Source of the DNA: JAPPFW01 sp965200835
GTDB taxonomy: Bacteria; Actinomycetota; Acidimicrobiia; Spongiisociales; Spongiisociaceae
DNA length: 64,000 bases
Assembly (NCBI GenBank): GCA_965200835.1
Contig: OZ241390.1
Span: 1,488,001 to 1,552,000 of the forward strand
Direction of reading: 5' to 3'
Part shown: positions 44,025-54,335 of the stretch, in pieces
Position numbering within the stretch: position 1 is the stretch's first letter
Layout of the letters: each line of letters opens with the position of its first letter
Program-made: the position numbers and the translations under genes
The notes under the pieces: generated by a model
The model's input: the letters and a program-made list of their open reading frames with translations, nothing else
The model's database searches: none
What the model was told of the DNA's origin: nothing

Positions 44025-44786
44025 TTATATACAGTCGCGTATCCAGTCCAGATCCGCCTGATGATCCGTGAGACTGCCCGGTGTTTCGATGATTACGGGA
44101 GCCTCAGCCTCGCTTACCACTCGCATCATCTGCTCACCCGGGATATGGCCCTTACCCAGGTTGGCATGGCGGTCTCGGCGGGAGTCGAAGGGGTCCCGGG
44201 AGTCGTTCAGATGCACCAGATCTATCCGTCCGGTCGCTTCCATCACCCGCTCTACCAACCCGTCGAGCGTCTCGCCGCCCGCCCAGGCGTGGCAGGTGTC
44301 CAGACAGAAGCCGGGATCCAGATCGCCAACCACTTCCCAGAGACGGGCCAGATGATCGAGCCGGCGGGCTTGGGCCCAGTTCCCCGAAGCCGTATTCTCG
44401 ATGAGGATCGGGATATCGGTATCCATGGCCAGGAGCGCTTTGCGCCAACGCGGGAATCCGGCCTCCACTCGCTCGCCCTTGGTCACATGCCCGCCGTGGA
44501 CCACGACGGCCGTAGCGCCGATCTGTTCAGCGCCCTCGATGGTGTCGGCCAAGATTCTCCGGCTGGGAATGCGGATCCGGTTGTTCGGGTTTACCACATT
44601 CACCAAGTAGGGGGCATGCACGTAGATGTCGATCGGTGCGGCACGCAGCTGCTCGGCGTCCTGGCGCGGGATCGGCTTCTTCCAGGATTTGGGACTACCC
44701 AGGAAGACCTGGACGATCGGCACCTTCCTGGCTTCTGCCTCCGCCAAAGGATCTGTGTTCGGCACGTGGGCGCCAATGGCGATCAT
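44025..44786 (-). CDS. Endonuclease IV (AP endonuclease 2) family protein
   Basis: 253 residues. Marks of the Nfo family: IGAHVP at the N-terminus, VQVFLGSPKSWKKP, IYVHAPYLVNVVNPN, VVVHGGHV, IPILIENTASG, GFCLDTCHAWAGG, IDLVHLNDSRDPFDSRRDRHANLGKGHI and VIIETPG, giving the nine metal ligands of a trinuclear zinc site. Cleaves DNA 5' of abasic sites in base-excision repair. It is somewhat shorter than E. coli Nfo (285). Overlaps the upstream membrane-protein gene by 4 bases. Confidence 0.9.
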   Translation of the reverse strand: MIAIGAHVPNTDPLAEAEARKVPIVQVFLGSPKSWKKPIPRQDAEQLRAAPIDIYVHAPYLVNVVNPNNRIRIPSRRILADTIEGAEQIGATAVVVHGGHVTKGERVEAGFPRWRKALLAMDTDIPILIENTASGNWAQARRLDHLARLWEVVGDLDPGFCLDTCHAWAGGETLDGLVERVMEATGRIDLVHLNDSRDPFDSRRDRHANLGKGHIPGEQMMRVVSEAEAPVIIETPGSLTDHQADLDWIRDCI

Positions 44787-45562
44787 TCCGGAGGATCACC
44801 CGGCTCGGACGGTTGGTCGCGGGTCCCGGTTCCGTCCACCCCGTCGGAGGCGGATAGGGGTGTTTCTGGCTGGGGCTGCTCATCCTCTGTCCAGGGTGGC
44901 GGGTCGGGGGAAGGCAAGTGCACTTCCAACGCGGCGCTGAGAAGTTCGGCTACTTCTTCCACGCTGGTATCCCACTCGAGCGCCAGCATCGCTAACGACC
45001 CGTCCCCGGCCCACCGCGCACCCCAAGGTTGGGAGGGGAGCAGGTCGGGATCGGCGACTCGGATCAGGAGACTGGGCACAGTTCCGTATTCGTCCGACTC
45101 CTGGCCGGCGGTGACGGCCTGCACGTCCGGCCAAGGAACGAGGATCGGTCGAAACAGGGGAGCGCGTACCGATAGCTCCAGACCGTCGCCGCCGGCTCGT
45201 ATGATCGGTCGACGGGATGCCGATCTGGTCAGTGTCCAGGCGATCAGGATGGCGCCGACGACCAGGAACACCAGCGCCCAGGTGAGGTGACGGGTCTCGT
45301 AGGCGGGTGGGTCCCGCTGTGGATAGATGAGCTCCAGGATGCGGGGTATCGGCATCCAATCGAACAGGATCCCGCCGCCGCCTATGACCATGACTGCCCC
45401 TAAGAGGCCCAAGAACCAGGCTCGGGCACCGGCCCGGCTCCGCACAACGAAGTGCTTCTCTTCCAGAGGGCCGTTCTCCGACCCGGCAGCCCCCTGTTCG
45501 GCGGGCGGGCTACTGGCCGGGGAAGCAGGAGGGACGGCAGTCTCCGGAACCGAGAGGATCAC
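44783..45562 (-). CDS. Membrane protein with two transmembrane helices, unknown function
   Basis: 259 residues from a GTG at 45562 (AGGGTG upstream). A Pro/Ala/Glu-rich N-terminus, two membrane helices (~50-68 and ~92-112), then a soluble PH-like domain (IIRAGGDGLELSVRAPLFRPILVPWPDVQAV) as in actinobacterial bacterial-PH proteins, and an acidic Pro-rich tail. Coupled to the endonuclease gene by ATGA overlap. Function not known. Confidence 0.65.
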   Translation of the reverse strand: MILSVPETAVPPASPASSPPAEQGAAGSENGPLEEKHFVVRSRAGARAWFLGLLGAVMVIGGGGILFDWMPIPRILELIYPQRDPPAYETRHLTWALVFLVVGAILIAWTLTRSASRRPIIRAGGDGLELSVRAPLFRPILVPWPDVQAVTAGQESDEYGTVPSLLIRVADPDLLPSQPWGARWAGDGSLAMLALEWDTSVEEVAELLSAALEVHLPSPDPPPWTEDEQPQPETPLSASDGVDGTGTRDQPSEPGDPPE

Positions 45563-45647
45563 CGGGTCACCCTAGCAAGCACCCGACATACAGCACGTGA
45601 GAGGGAGGTGGGCCATGCCCGGAAGAGTGGGGTTGCACTAGCCTGTG

Positions 45648-45806
45648 ATGGTGACACCACGACCTGACTTTCGAGCCCTGTTCGACAATTGGGCCAGATC
45701 CGACCTATCGCGCCGCGAGAAGCTGCGTATGGCCTCCGCCAACATGTGGCTGAAGCTGCGGCGGCGTTCCAGCTGTTGCGGCAACCACGGCGATCCTGGG
45801 TGTTGA
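45648..45806 (+). CDS. Short conserved-type Cys protein with CCGNxGxPGC ending
   Basis: 52 residues, ATG 45648 to TGA 45806. The N-terminal part is helical and basic (ARSDLSRREKLRMASANMW); the end reads SCCGNHGDPGC with Cys at 43, 44 and 52. I recall similar short proteins ending CCGNYGxPGC from actinobacteria and Chloroflexi, of unknown role; a metal- or cluster-binding tail is conceivable. The ribosome binding site is weak. Sits alone in a 375-base spacer between two minus-strand genes. Confidence 0.6.
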   Translation: MVTPRPDFRALFDNWARSDLSRREKLRMASANMWLKLRRRSSCCGNHGDPGC

Positions 45807-45938
45807 GTGGGTATCGAGGAGCCCCGGGCGGGCACCGGCGATCACCATCACCACTGAAACCGGGGCGCGCCTGCACCTTCCTCCGAGGTCCGGTCTTGCT
45901 CCGGGATGGCGTGCGGGGCCGGGCCGTGGGCCACTCGG

Positions 45939-46721
45939 TTACCTTCCGAAGCGACGGTCGGCCGCCGCATAGTCCCGCAGGGCTCGGATGAAGTCCACTC
46001 TGCGGAAGGCTGGCCAGTACACGTCCACAAAGGCGTACTCCGCGTAGGCAGCCTGCCACAGCAGGAAACCCGACAGCCGGGACTCGCCGGAAGTCCGGAT
46101 TATCAGATCTGCATCCGGTTGGTCGGGTTCATAGAGGTGGCGAGCGATGGCCTGAGCGCTCATCTGGTCAGCCATCTCATCGGCCGGTAGCCCACGGGCG
46201 GCGAGCCCCTCGACCAGGTCCCGGCAGGCGTCGACGATCTCCTGGCGACCTCCATAGCCCATGGCGATGGTGAGCTGGCGCGAACCCGACGCCATACCCT
46301 CGATTGACTGCTTGGCGCTGGAGACGAGGTGAGCCGGCAGCAGATCGAGGCTGCCGATCACGTTGAGCTGGTAGCCGAGTCCGGCCGTCCGGGCAGGGAG
46401 CCGTTCGAACATCTCAACCAAGGTGTCGAAGTAGGGCTCGATCTCCGCCGGCGGGCGATTCAAGTTCTCGGTGGACAGAACCCAGGCGGTTATCGATGGG
46501 ATCGGTAGCTCGGCAGCCCAGCCCAGAAACTCCTCGAGCCGTCGCATCCCGCTCCGGTAACTGTCCGTGTAGGTGTGGAGCCGTTCGGCACGGGCATACC
46601 GGCGGTGCCCGTCCAGGATGATCCCGATGTGGCGGGGCAGGCGATGGAGATCCAGTCTTCGAATGAGCCGCCGCTCGTACAGACGGTAGAGGGGCAGGGT
46701 CAGTCCCGGTCTTGCCGCCAC
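45939..46721 (-). CDS. cis-Prenyltransferase (undecaprenyl/short-chain isoprenyl diphosphate synthase family)
   Basis: 260 residues. Family blocks: HIGIILDGHRRYAR, AWVLSTENLNRPPAEIEP, AMGYGGRQEIVDACR and the pyrophosphate/Mg-binding RTSGESRLSGFLLWQAAYAEYAFVDVYWP. Elongates an allylic diphosphate with isopentenyl diphosphate to make the lipid carrier used for peptidoglycan and glycan assembly. The usual Asn after the catalytic Asp (DGN) is His here, which could affect chain length or rate. Not clearly in an operon. Confidence 0.9.
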   Translation of the reverse strand: MAARPGLTLPLYRLYERRLIRRLDLHRLPRHIGIILDGHRRYARAERLHTYTDSYRSGMRRLEEFLGWAAELPIPSITAWVLSTENLNRPPAEIEPYFDTLVEMFERLPARTAGLGYQLNVIGSLDLLPAHLVSSAKQSIEGMASGSRQLTIAMGYGGRQEIVDACRDLVEGLAARGLPADEMADQMSAQAIARHLYEPDQPDADLIIRTSGESRLSGFLLWQAAYAEYAFVDVYWPAFRRVDFIRALRDYAAADRRFGR

Positions 46722-46879
46722 GCCCCCAATACCCTCCTCGTCAGTGCGGTATCCGTCCGATGGCCGGAGTCGCCGGAATACTAGCCGTCTCGGGCCGGGC
46801 GCCGTTTCCTATCCTGACGGGGCTGGGACAGGTCTCGTTAGGCTGGATCTGCCTGCCTAACGCCTACCTGGTAACTGAT

Positions 46880-48367
46880 ATGGCCGACCTGTCGAACTAT
46901 GTGCATCTGGATGCGGTAGAGATCAGCGCCCTCATCCGGGTGGGGGAGCTTCACCCGCGAGAAGTGGTAGGCGCAGCCGTGGATCGTATCGAGCAGCTCG
47001 ACGACCGGGTGAATGCGATCTCGTGGCGGTGCTTCGAACAAGCTCTGGAGCAGGCAGAACGGCCCTTGCCGGACTCGGCGGTGGCTGGAGTGCCCTTCCT
47101 TGTCAAGGGTCTGTCCCAGACTGTTGCCGGAGCGCCCCACACGCTGGCCTGCCGGATGCGTTCGGGTGTGACCGCGCCACACGATTCCACGCTGGTGGCC
47201 CGGTACCGGGCGGCCGGGTTGCTGGTACTCGGCCAGAGCACCACGCCCGAATTCGGCACCATTGCCGAAACGCACTCGTCACTGTATGGAACCACCCGCA
47301 ATCCATGGAATCTGGAGCGTTCGCCGGGAGGTTCCAGCGGAGGTGCTGCGGCAGCCGTGGCGGCCCGCTTTGTGCCGGTCGCTCACGCCAGCGACGGCGG
47401 AGGGTCGATCCGCATTCCTTCCTCAGCGTGCGGGGTGGTCGGTCTCAAGCCCACCCGCGGTCGCACACCATGCGGGCCGGCGGTCGGCGAGGGATGGTTC
47501 GGTCTGGTGGTGGAGCATGCGGTGACTAGAACCGTCCGTGACAGTGCCGCGCTGCTCGATGTCTCCCACGGACCCGATCCGGGCGCCCCTTACTTTCCGC
47601 CACCCCCGGATCGACCCTACTTGCAGGAGGTGACCCGTCCTCCGGGCCGGTTGCGGATTGCCGTTTCGCCCGAGTCCATGATGTCGGATTCGATGCACCG
47701 GCACTGTGTCGAGGCAGTCGAGAGAACCGCCGCACTGCTCGAGGAACTGGGACACCAGGTCACCGTAGCGAGCCCGACCATCGACCGCGACAGCTTCGTC
47801 AGGGCCGTATCAATGATGATCGCCGCCGACACGGCAAGTTCGATCGAGGTGGCGGCCCTAGCGGCTGGCCGCCGGGTCTCCGCGGATGGCTACGAAGCCT
47901 TGTCCTGGCTCATCGGCCAGATCGGCCGCCGCCTAACCGCCCAGGATCTGGCCGACTCCCTCAGATACGTGCGGAACATCGGCCGGGTCGTCGCCCCCTT
48001 CTTCGACGAGTTCGACGTGTTCGTGGAACCCACCATCGCCTTGCCGCCCTGGAAGTCACGAGATCTGTTCCAGCCTCCTAAACGGTGGGAGCGGATGCTG
48101 GTGGCGTCGCTGCGGGGACGCTGGTTCGCTCTGCGGTTGGTGCGGGAGATCAGCGGACCTTCGTTCCGAGCAGTTCCCAACACCATGCTCTGGAATGCCA
48201 CCGGCCAGCCGTCCATGTCCTTGCCCCTGCACTGGGCCGACGGTCTCCCGATCGGGGTCCAGTTCACCGCCAGGTACGCCGATGAGGCCCTCCTGTTCCG
48301 TCTGGCTGACCAGCTCGAGCAGGCCCGCCCATGGATACCGCGCCTACCGCCCTTACTGGGTGGGTGA
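46880..48367 (+). CDS. Amidase signature family protein
   Basis: 495 residues from an ATG at 46880 (MADLSNYVHLDAVEISALI); a longer in-frame start at 46712 adds sequence with no family resemblance. Ser-cisSer-Lys triad: Lys in VPFLVKGLS, Gly/Ser-rich RSPGGSSGGAAAAVAARFVPVAHASDGGGSIRIPSS, and the following GVVGLKPTRGRTPCGP. Hydrolyses amide bonds in small molecules; it is not obviously GatA because no gatB or gatC is near. Stands alone on the plus strand. Late AVPNTMLWNATGQPSMSLPL is typical of the family. Confidence 0.92.
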   Translation: MADLSNYVHLDAVEISALIRVGELHPREVVGAAVDRIEQLDDRVNAISWRCFEQALEQAERPLPDSAVAGVPFLVKGLSQTVAGAPHTLACRMRSGVTAPHDSTLVARYRAAGLLVLGQSTTPEFGTIAETHSSLYGTTRNPWNLERSPGGSSGGAAAAVAARFVPVAHASDGGGSIRIPSSACGVVGLKPTRGRTPCGPAVGEGWFGLVVEHAVTRTVRDSAALLDVSHGPDPGAPYFPPPPDRPYLQEVTRPPGRLRIAVSPESMMSDSMHRHCVEAVERTAALLEELGHQVTVASPTIDRDSFVRAVSMMIAADTASSIEVAALAAGRRVSADGYEALSWLIGQIGRRLTAQDLADSLRYVRNIGRVVAPFFDEFDVFVEPTIALPPWKSRDLFQPPKRWERMLVASLRGRWFALRLVREISGPSFRAVPNTMLWNATGQPSMSLPLHWADGLPIGVQFTARYADEALLFRLADQLEQARPWIPRLPPLLGG

Positions 48368-48464
48368 TCGGCCTCCCCGGCTCGCCAGGCTAGGGGCGAA
48401 GGCTCGTGGGTGGGGGTTGTGGGGGTCCGCCGGCCAGTCACCACGGACGAGCTTGTAACTGCCC

Positions 48465-49949
48465 CTAGACCCAGCCTCGGCTCTCGAAGGTCGGTAGGCG
48501 GGGAGCTTCGCCACACATCGCTTCCACCTCGTCCGGATCGGTCGGGACTCCAGACGTAAGTATCTCGTAGCCGGTGCGGGTGATCAGCACGTCGTCCTCG
48601 ATCCGGATCCCGATTCCTCGGAAGGCTTCCGGCACAGGATGGCTGACCGATCGGGCAGACCGCCGCTCCTGTCGCTCCAGTTCCCTGGCCTTCTCGGCAC
48701 CCAGGACCATGCGGCGCTGGATCCGCTCGTCGAGGTCGTACTCGAGCATCGGTAGTTCTATCCGGTCCCGGTCCGGGTCCACGTAGATCCCCGGCTCCAC
48801 GGTGAGCACCATGCCGGGTGCCAGGGGCCGGGGCCGGTCATCCAGGGCGTAGGCGCCGGCGTCGTGGACATCCATCCCCAACCAGTGGCCGATGCCGTGC
48901 ATGAAGAACTCGCGGTAATGATGCATCCTCACCGCCTCCTCCGCCGGTCCGGGCAGTAGGCCAAGCTCCACCATTCCCTCGGTAAGGGTTCGGGTGGCTC
49001 TCTGGTGGAGCTCCTTTATGGTTGTTCCCGGATGGGCAAGTTCCAGCGCATCCCGCTGGGCTGCGAGCACCAGGTCGTAGATCTCCCGCTGAGGTCGGCT
49101 GAAGGTTCCCGAGGCCGGGAAGGTGCGGGTGATGTCTGCGGACAGATATCGAAACTCGGCCCCCGCATCGACCAGCACCAAGTCCCCGTCCCGGATCCGG
49201 CGATCGTTGTCGGTGTAGTGCAGGATGCAGGCGTTCTCGCCGGAGGCCACGATTGATGGATACCCGTCCCGGCGGGCACCCCCGGCTCGGAACACATACT
49301 CCAGGGCGGCCTGCACCTGGTACTCGTACTGGCCCGGCCGGGCAAAACGCATGGCTTCGCGGTGACCTTCGGCAGTGATCTGGCAGGCCGCCCTGAGCAA
49401 CGACACCTCTTCGGGGGTCTTGTGCAGTCGTAACTCAGCCAGCAGCGGGGTAGCGTCCCGGATCTCAGTGGGAACCACCTTCCCGTACCGGTTCGCCAGG
49501 CCTCCCATTGCCTGGATGGTGCGCATGACCCGCCGATGGAACTTTCCACGGCGGAACGGCAGATAGATCGCCCGGCGACCCACCAGCCTGCGACGTAGCA
49601 CCCCGTCCAGCTCGGCCAGCGGATAGGAAGCATCGGCTCCGAAACGTTCCCTGGCTCCCTCGACACCGGCCCGGCGGCCCGTCCAGATCTCTTGCTCCCG
49701 GTAGCGGGGCCGGACGAAGAGCACGTATTGCTCGCCATCCGCCGAGGGGTCGAGAAGCAGGAAGGCGTCCGGTTCGTCGAATCCGGTCAGGTAGAAGAAG
49801 TCGGAGTCCTGGCGGAACGGGTACTCGACGTCATCGTTGCGGACCACTTCGGAGGCCGCCGGAAGGAGGGCGATGCCGCCGCCGATCAGCGCGGCGAACC
49901 GCTCCCTGCGATCCGCAAACATGTCGCTCGAGCCACCAGTGCTATCCAT
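48465..49949 (-). CDS. Xaa-Pro aminopeptidase (aminopeptidase P, M24B)
   Basis: About 494 residues from an ATG at 49949 (a GTG two codons earlier is possible). N-terminal aminopeptidase-P domain (RRERFAALIGGGIALLP..., FRQDSDFFYLTGFDEPDAF) and a catalytic pita-bread domain with all metal ligands: VLVDAGAEFRYLSADITRTFP (two Asp), FFMHGIGHWLGMDVHD (His), MVLTVEPGIYVD (Glu) and IRIEDDVLIT (Glu). Removes N-terminal residues before proline. Contrast with the M24 protein at 33382-34650, whose second Asp is lost. Confidence 0.94.
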   Translation of the reverse strand: MDSTGGSSDMFADRRERFAALIGGGIALLPAASEVVRNDDVEYPFRQDSDFFYLTGFDEPDAFLLLDPSADGEQYVLFVRPRYREQEIWTGRRAGVEGARERFGADASYPLAELDGVLRRRLVGRRAIYLPFRRGKFHRRVMRTIQAMGGLANRYGKVVPTEIRDATPLLAELRLHKTPEEVSLLRAACQITAEGHREAMRFARPGQYEYQVQAALEYVFRAGGARRDGYPSIVASGENACILHYTDNDRRIRDGDLVLVDAGAEFRYLSADITRTFPASGTFSRPQREIYDLVLAAQRDALELAHPGTTIKELHQRATRTLTEGMVELGLLPGPAEEAVRMHHYREFFMHGIGHWLGMDVHDAGAYALDDRPRPLAPGMVLTVEPGIYVDPDRDRIELPMLEYDLDERIQRRMVLGAEKARELERQERRSARSVSHPVPEAFRGIGIRIEDDVLITRTGYEILTSGVPTDPDEVEAMCGEAPRLPTFESRGWV

Positions 49950-50045
49950 GGTCACCGCAGGCTAGTTGTTCGGAGGGCCCGAGATTCAAGCCTGACCTCA
50001 AGAGGGGCCCGCTGGAGCGGACAGCTCGGTCGAAGGGGGTTGACC

Positions 50046-50240
50046 ATCTCACAGCCCTGCTGCATACTGTCGAGTAGCCATAAGCACCAACGGTCCGCCT
50101 CCGGCCGAGCGGACCGCGGCTGGGAAATCCGCTGAGTCGGCCCGATCGGGTTTGTCGGGTCGCGCTCGCAACCTCGGAGGTGGTGGCCGGGGGAGGGCCC
50201 TTGCGGCTGGGAAGTCGGCGGGCGTTTTTCGCGTTCTCGC
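50046..50240. repeat. Intergenic repeat, copy A, between argH and the aminopeptidase gene
   Basis: Homologous to 57001-57210: an ungapped 54-base block starting near 50045 (TCACAG..TGCTG...GTC..GTAGC...CGGTCCG) matches at about 38 of 54 positions, and a second block (CCTCGGAGGTG...GGGCCCT.GCGGCTGG...TTTCGCGTTCT) is closer still. Copy A also contains an 8-bp palindromic stem, CGGTCCGC (50091-50098) with GCGGACCG (50109-50116). The rest of the 460-base spacer has no recognised gene. It could be a structured RNA, a miniature mobile element or a spacer duplicated with its neighbour. Confidence 0.55.
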
Positions 50241-50411
50241 TGGTCGAGTGTTGCCGAGTTGCAACAGAACGAAAGGGACTTCCGGGGGTCACCGGCTGGG
50301 TCGAGGCGCGGAGATCCTGCATCCGGGTTCGGCTAAACGACCAACCCTCACGTAGATGGCCAGACACGGCTTGGGATCGCGTCCCCCAGATCTGGATCGT
50401 CGATCTGCCAG

Positions 50412-51785
50412 CTAGGACGATCCGGCCGATCGACCGAGACCTGACCTGAGGAGTTGGAGCTGGTGGCGGACTGAGGCAAAACCGGCCCCTCCGGTGGAGC
50501 CGCGTCGGCGGACGGATTCGGTCGGGGCCAGCAGGGCCAGATCCTCCGGGACGAATCGGGGGTCGATCGCCCCCAGGTCTTCGATCGTGGCCTCCGCCAG
50601 CGTCCGGCCTTCGGAGAGGAGGTGGGACAGCAAGACGCCCACCGCATGATGGGCTTCACGGAATGGTACGCGCCGCTCCACCAGAGCCTCGGCTAGGTCG
50701 AGGGCGGTCACTGAGGAGTCCGGTAGCGGGGGGTGGAAGTCCGCCTCATCGATCAGGGCGGTCATGGCTTCCAGCCCGCCGGCCAGGGCATCGTCGATCG
50801 CGAAAACCGCCGCCTTGTCCTCCTGCAGGTCCCGGTTGTAGGTCAGTGGGAGGCCTTTCTGCAGCGCCATCAATGCGGTCAGTTGGCCGATGGCAGTAGC
50901 CGCTTTCCCGCGGGTGAGCTCGGCGATGTCGGGATTCTTCTTGTGAGGCATGGCGGACGATCCGGTGGTGAGGGAATCGCTGAAAGTCACCCAGCCGAAC
51001 TCGCTGCCCGCCCACAAGACGCATTCTTCGGCCAGCCTCGACAGGTGCACCAGCGCCTGGGTAGCGGCGAAGGCGTATTCCGCAACATGATCCCGGGCGG
51101 CCACCGCATCCATCGAGTTGGCGAACCGATCCTCCATCCCGAGTAGCTCCATCGAGCGGTCCGGGTCGATGCGTAGGCTGCTGCCGCCCAGCGCTCCGGC
51201 ACCCAGAGGTGAGATGTCCATTCGCCTCCGGACCTCCCGGAAGCGTTCGATGTCCCGCCGCGCACTGAAAGCGTAGGCCAGCAAGTGATGAGCGAACGGG
51301 ACCGCCTGGGCCTGTTGCATGTGGGTGTAGCCGGCCACCACCGTGTCGCCCACCGACTCGGCCGCCGCCATCATCGTGAGGGCGAACTTTCGAAGCTGCC
51401 CGATACGTTCGGTGGCCGAACGCCGCAGGTACAGGCGCAGATCCAGGGCTACCTGATCGTTGCGCGACCGTCCAGTGTGTAGCTTGCCCGCCACCTCTCC
51501 TACCAGCTCGCCGAGCCTTCGCTCGACCGCCGAATGCACATCCTCATCGGCATCCTCGAAGACGAACGTGTGCGCGCGGGCCTCCGCCAGAATCCGTTCC
51601 AGACCGTCGGTAAGTGCGGCGACCTCCCGGTGATCCAACAGTCCGGTATTCCCGAGCATGGCGACATGAGCCAGCGATCCGGTCACGTCGTCGCTCAGTA
51701 ACCTGCGGTCGGAGTGGTCGACTGTGTACCGCCACAGGATGTCCGACGGACCGGATGTGAATCGGCCTCCCCACATCTGAGCCAT
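50412..51785 (-). CDS. argH: Argininosuccinate lyase
   Basis: 457 residues. Fumarase/aspartase superfamily signature GSSAMPHKKNPD carrying the catalytic Ser loop, N-terminal MWGGRFTSGPSDILWRYTVDHSDRRLL, DVHSAVERRLGELVGEVAGKLHTGRSRNDQVALDLRLYL and GYTHMQQAQAVPFAHHLLAYA. Splits argininosuccinate into arginine and fumarate, the last step of arginine synthesis. Lies 44 bases after argG on the same strand in the order argR-argG-argH. Confidence 0.97.
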   Translation of the reverse strand: MAQMWGGRFTSGPSDILWRYTVDHSDRRLLSDDVTGSLAHVAMLGNTGLLDHREVAALTDGLERILAEARAHTFVFEDADEDVHSAVERRLGELVGEVAGKLHTGRSRNDQVALDLRLYLRRSATERIGQLRKFALTMMAAAESVGDTVVAGYTHMQQAQAVPFAHHLLAYAFSARRDIERFREVRRRMDISPLGAGALGGSSLRIDPDRSMELLGMEDRFANSMDAVAARDHVAEYAFAATQALVHLSRLAEECVLWAGSEFGWVTFSDSLTTGSSAMPHKKNPDIAELTRGKAATAIGQLTALMALQKGLPLTYNRDLQEDKAAVFAIDDALAGGLEAMTALIDEADFHPPLPDSSVTALDLAEALVERRVPFREAHHAVGVLLSHLLSEGRTLAEATIEDLGAIDPRFVPEDLALLAPTESVRRRGSTGGAGFASVRHQLQLLRSGLGRSAGSS

Positions 51786-51829
51786 GGTTAGGTTCCCGAT
51801 CTCGCCGGCACCGAGCCCAGGTGCAATGC

Positions 51830-53022
<1,193 letters not shown>

Positions 53023-53026
<4 letters not shown>

Positions 53027-53487
53027 CCGCTTGCTCCTATCTGTTCGATCCGGTCGGAGACCGCCCGGCCACAGGTTTGTTCGTCGGCGACGATCAGAAT
53101 GGTGTCATCGCCGGCCACCGTACCCAGGATTCCGGGGAGTTCGGCCGCGTCGATGGCTGCTGCAACCACGTGGGCCGCTCCCGGTGGGGTTCCGATCACC
53201 ACCAGGTTACCGCTGGTTCTGACCGATGTCGCGTAGGTGGTCAGTGCCGATGCCAAGGCTCCGGTGGGAGACTGGGATCGGGTATCCGCCTCACATGTGT
53301 AACGGAGGACACCCTCGGCGGACAGTGCCTTGACTGCTCCCACGGCCCGCAGGTCGCGGGAGACCGTGGCCTGGGTCACCCGGAACCCTCTGCCAGCGAG
53401 CAGTTCCACCAGGTCGGTCTGGCTGGAGACTTCTCGCTCCGAGAGGATGACCCGGAGTGCCAGACGGCGAGAAGCGGTGTTGTTCAT
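53023..53487 (-). CDS. argR: Arginine repressor ArgR
   Basis: 154 residues from an ATG at 53487; a longer frame upstream lacks family sequence. N-terminal winged helix with TQATVSRDLRAVGAVKA and SSQTDLVELLAGRGF; C-terminal arginine-binding hexamerisation domain with LVVIGTPPGAAHVVAAAIDAAELPGILGTVAGDDTILIVA, including the GTxxGDDT arginine-contact region. Represses arginine synthesis when arginine is plentiful. TACAAT at 53501-53496 (minus) lies only eight bases before the ATG, which would give an essentially leaderless mRNA; no clear ARG box was seen. Confidence 0.95.
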
Positions 53488-53640
53488 CCTATTCGATTGT
53501 AGCTCAGATTTGCAGGAGCGGATTATGGATCGGTCCAAAGCAGAATCATTCCCCATACACCTGCTGCTAACAGACACACTTGGTAAACTAACACTATGAC
53601 TAAACAGAAGCCCCAGCGGTCGGGCGCTCATCGTTTGACA

Positions 53641-54255
53641 TCAACACCTACCCAAGTGTCCGTACTCAACGCCGGACCAACAAGCAAAGAGATGCCAGAG
53701 ATAGTGGTAAAGACATATGGCTCCAATAAAGACCATCAACACAACTATGTTGAGGAGCGTCCCGATATCGATACAACTGACTGCGAACCTAAATACCGGA
53801 TTCAAGCCACTATTCCGTACGGTCCTTGACGGAGTAGATACTGGTCCAGTAACACACTTGTAGCACATCATGTCATCGTTAGCTCTTTGCCCGACTATCA
53901 CTAACCTCGAACAAGAGAGACATAGCTCGGTTACTCGGTTGCCTGCCTCTTTGAGTGCGCCATCGAAAGAAGTACCGCGAGGCAGTGGGGTGAACCCGTT
54001 GCCGGGTTGGGCTTCGCTCACAGCCGGGAACAGGATCCCGAAGCGAGTGCTGTTCTCGACCTCGATCTCCAGCACATAGACAGGGGGAGAGACGTCCTCT
54101 CCAAGCATGGCGGTGACTTCTGATACATACCGATAAGGGAAAGGCCACCATGCGTCCCTCTCAGCAAGAAGGTCTTCGGCCTCCGCCGGCCCCTCAAAGC
54201 CAGGTCCCAGGTAGCTTACGTGGTAGGCCGCTTCTTCTGTCCTGTGGTCGATCAC
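53641..54255 (-). CDS. Zinc-ribbon protein with C-terminal membrane helix, unknown function
   Basis: 204 residues from a GTG at 54255 preceded by GGAGGAGAAA, a strong ribosome binding site; an upstream frame extension lacks one. The N-terminal part (VSYLGPGFEGPAEAEDLLAERD...) is unrecognised. A CxxC...CxxC zinc-ribbon-like pattern (LCLSCSRLVIV...MMCYKC) is followed by one hydrophobic helix (IVVLMVFIGAICLYHYLW). Follows three small genes on the same strand, as the last member of a short operon. Base composition falls near its 3' end, which may indicate acquisition. Confidence 0.5.
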   Translation of the reverse strand: MIDHRTEEAAYHVSYLGPGFEGPAEAEDLLAERDAWWPFPYRYVSEVTAMLGEDVSPPVYVLEIEVENSTRFGILFPAVSEAQPGNGFTPLPRGTSFDGALKEAGNRVTELCLSCSRLVIVGQRANDDMMCYKCVTGPVSTPSRTVRNSGLNPVFRFAVSCIDIGTLLNIVVLMVFIGAICLYHYLWHLFACWSGVEYGHLGRC

Positions 54256-54335
54256 TTTCTCCTCCCTGCTAGCCCCAGTAGGCCAAGAACGTTGGCCAAC
54301 TGAGGGATGAATAGGTTCGACGGCCTTGGACTGCA

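Noticed and set aside
53488..53640. ARG box for ArgR autoregulation
   Set aside because: No palindromic AT-rich box of the ARG type could be made out upstream of argR.
53596..53829. 77-codon plus-strand frame starting in the argR upstream region
   Set aside because: Antisense to the zinc-ribbon gene, no family resemblance; the opposite strand has a strong ribosome binding site and a Cys motif.
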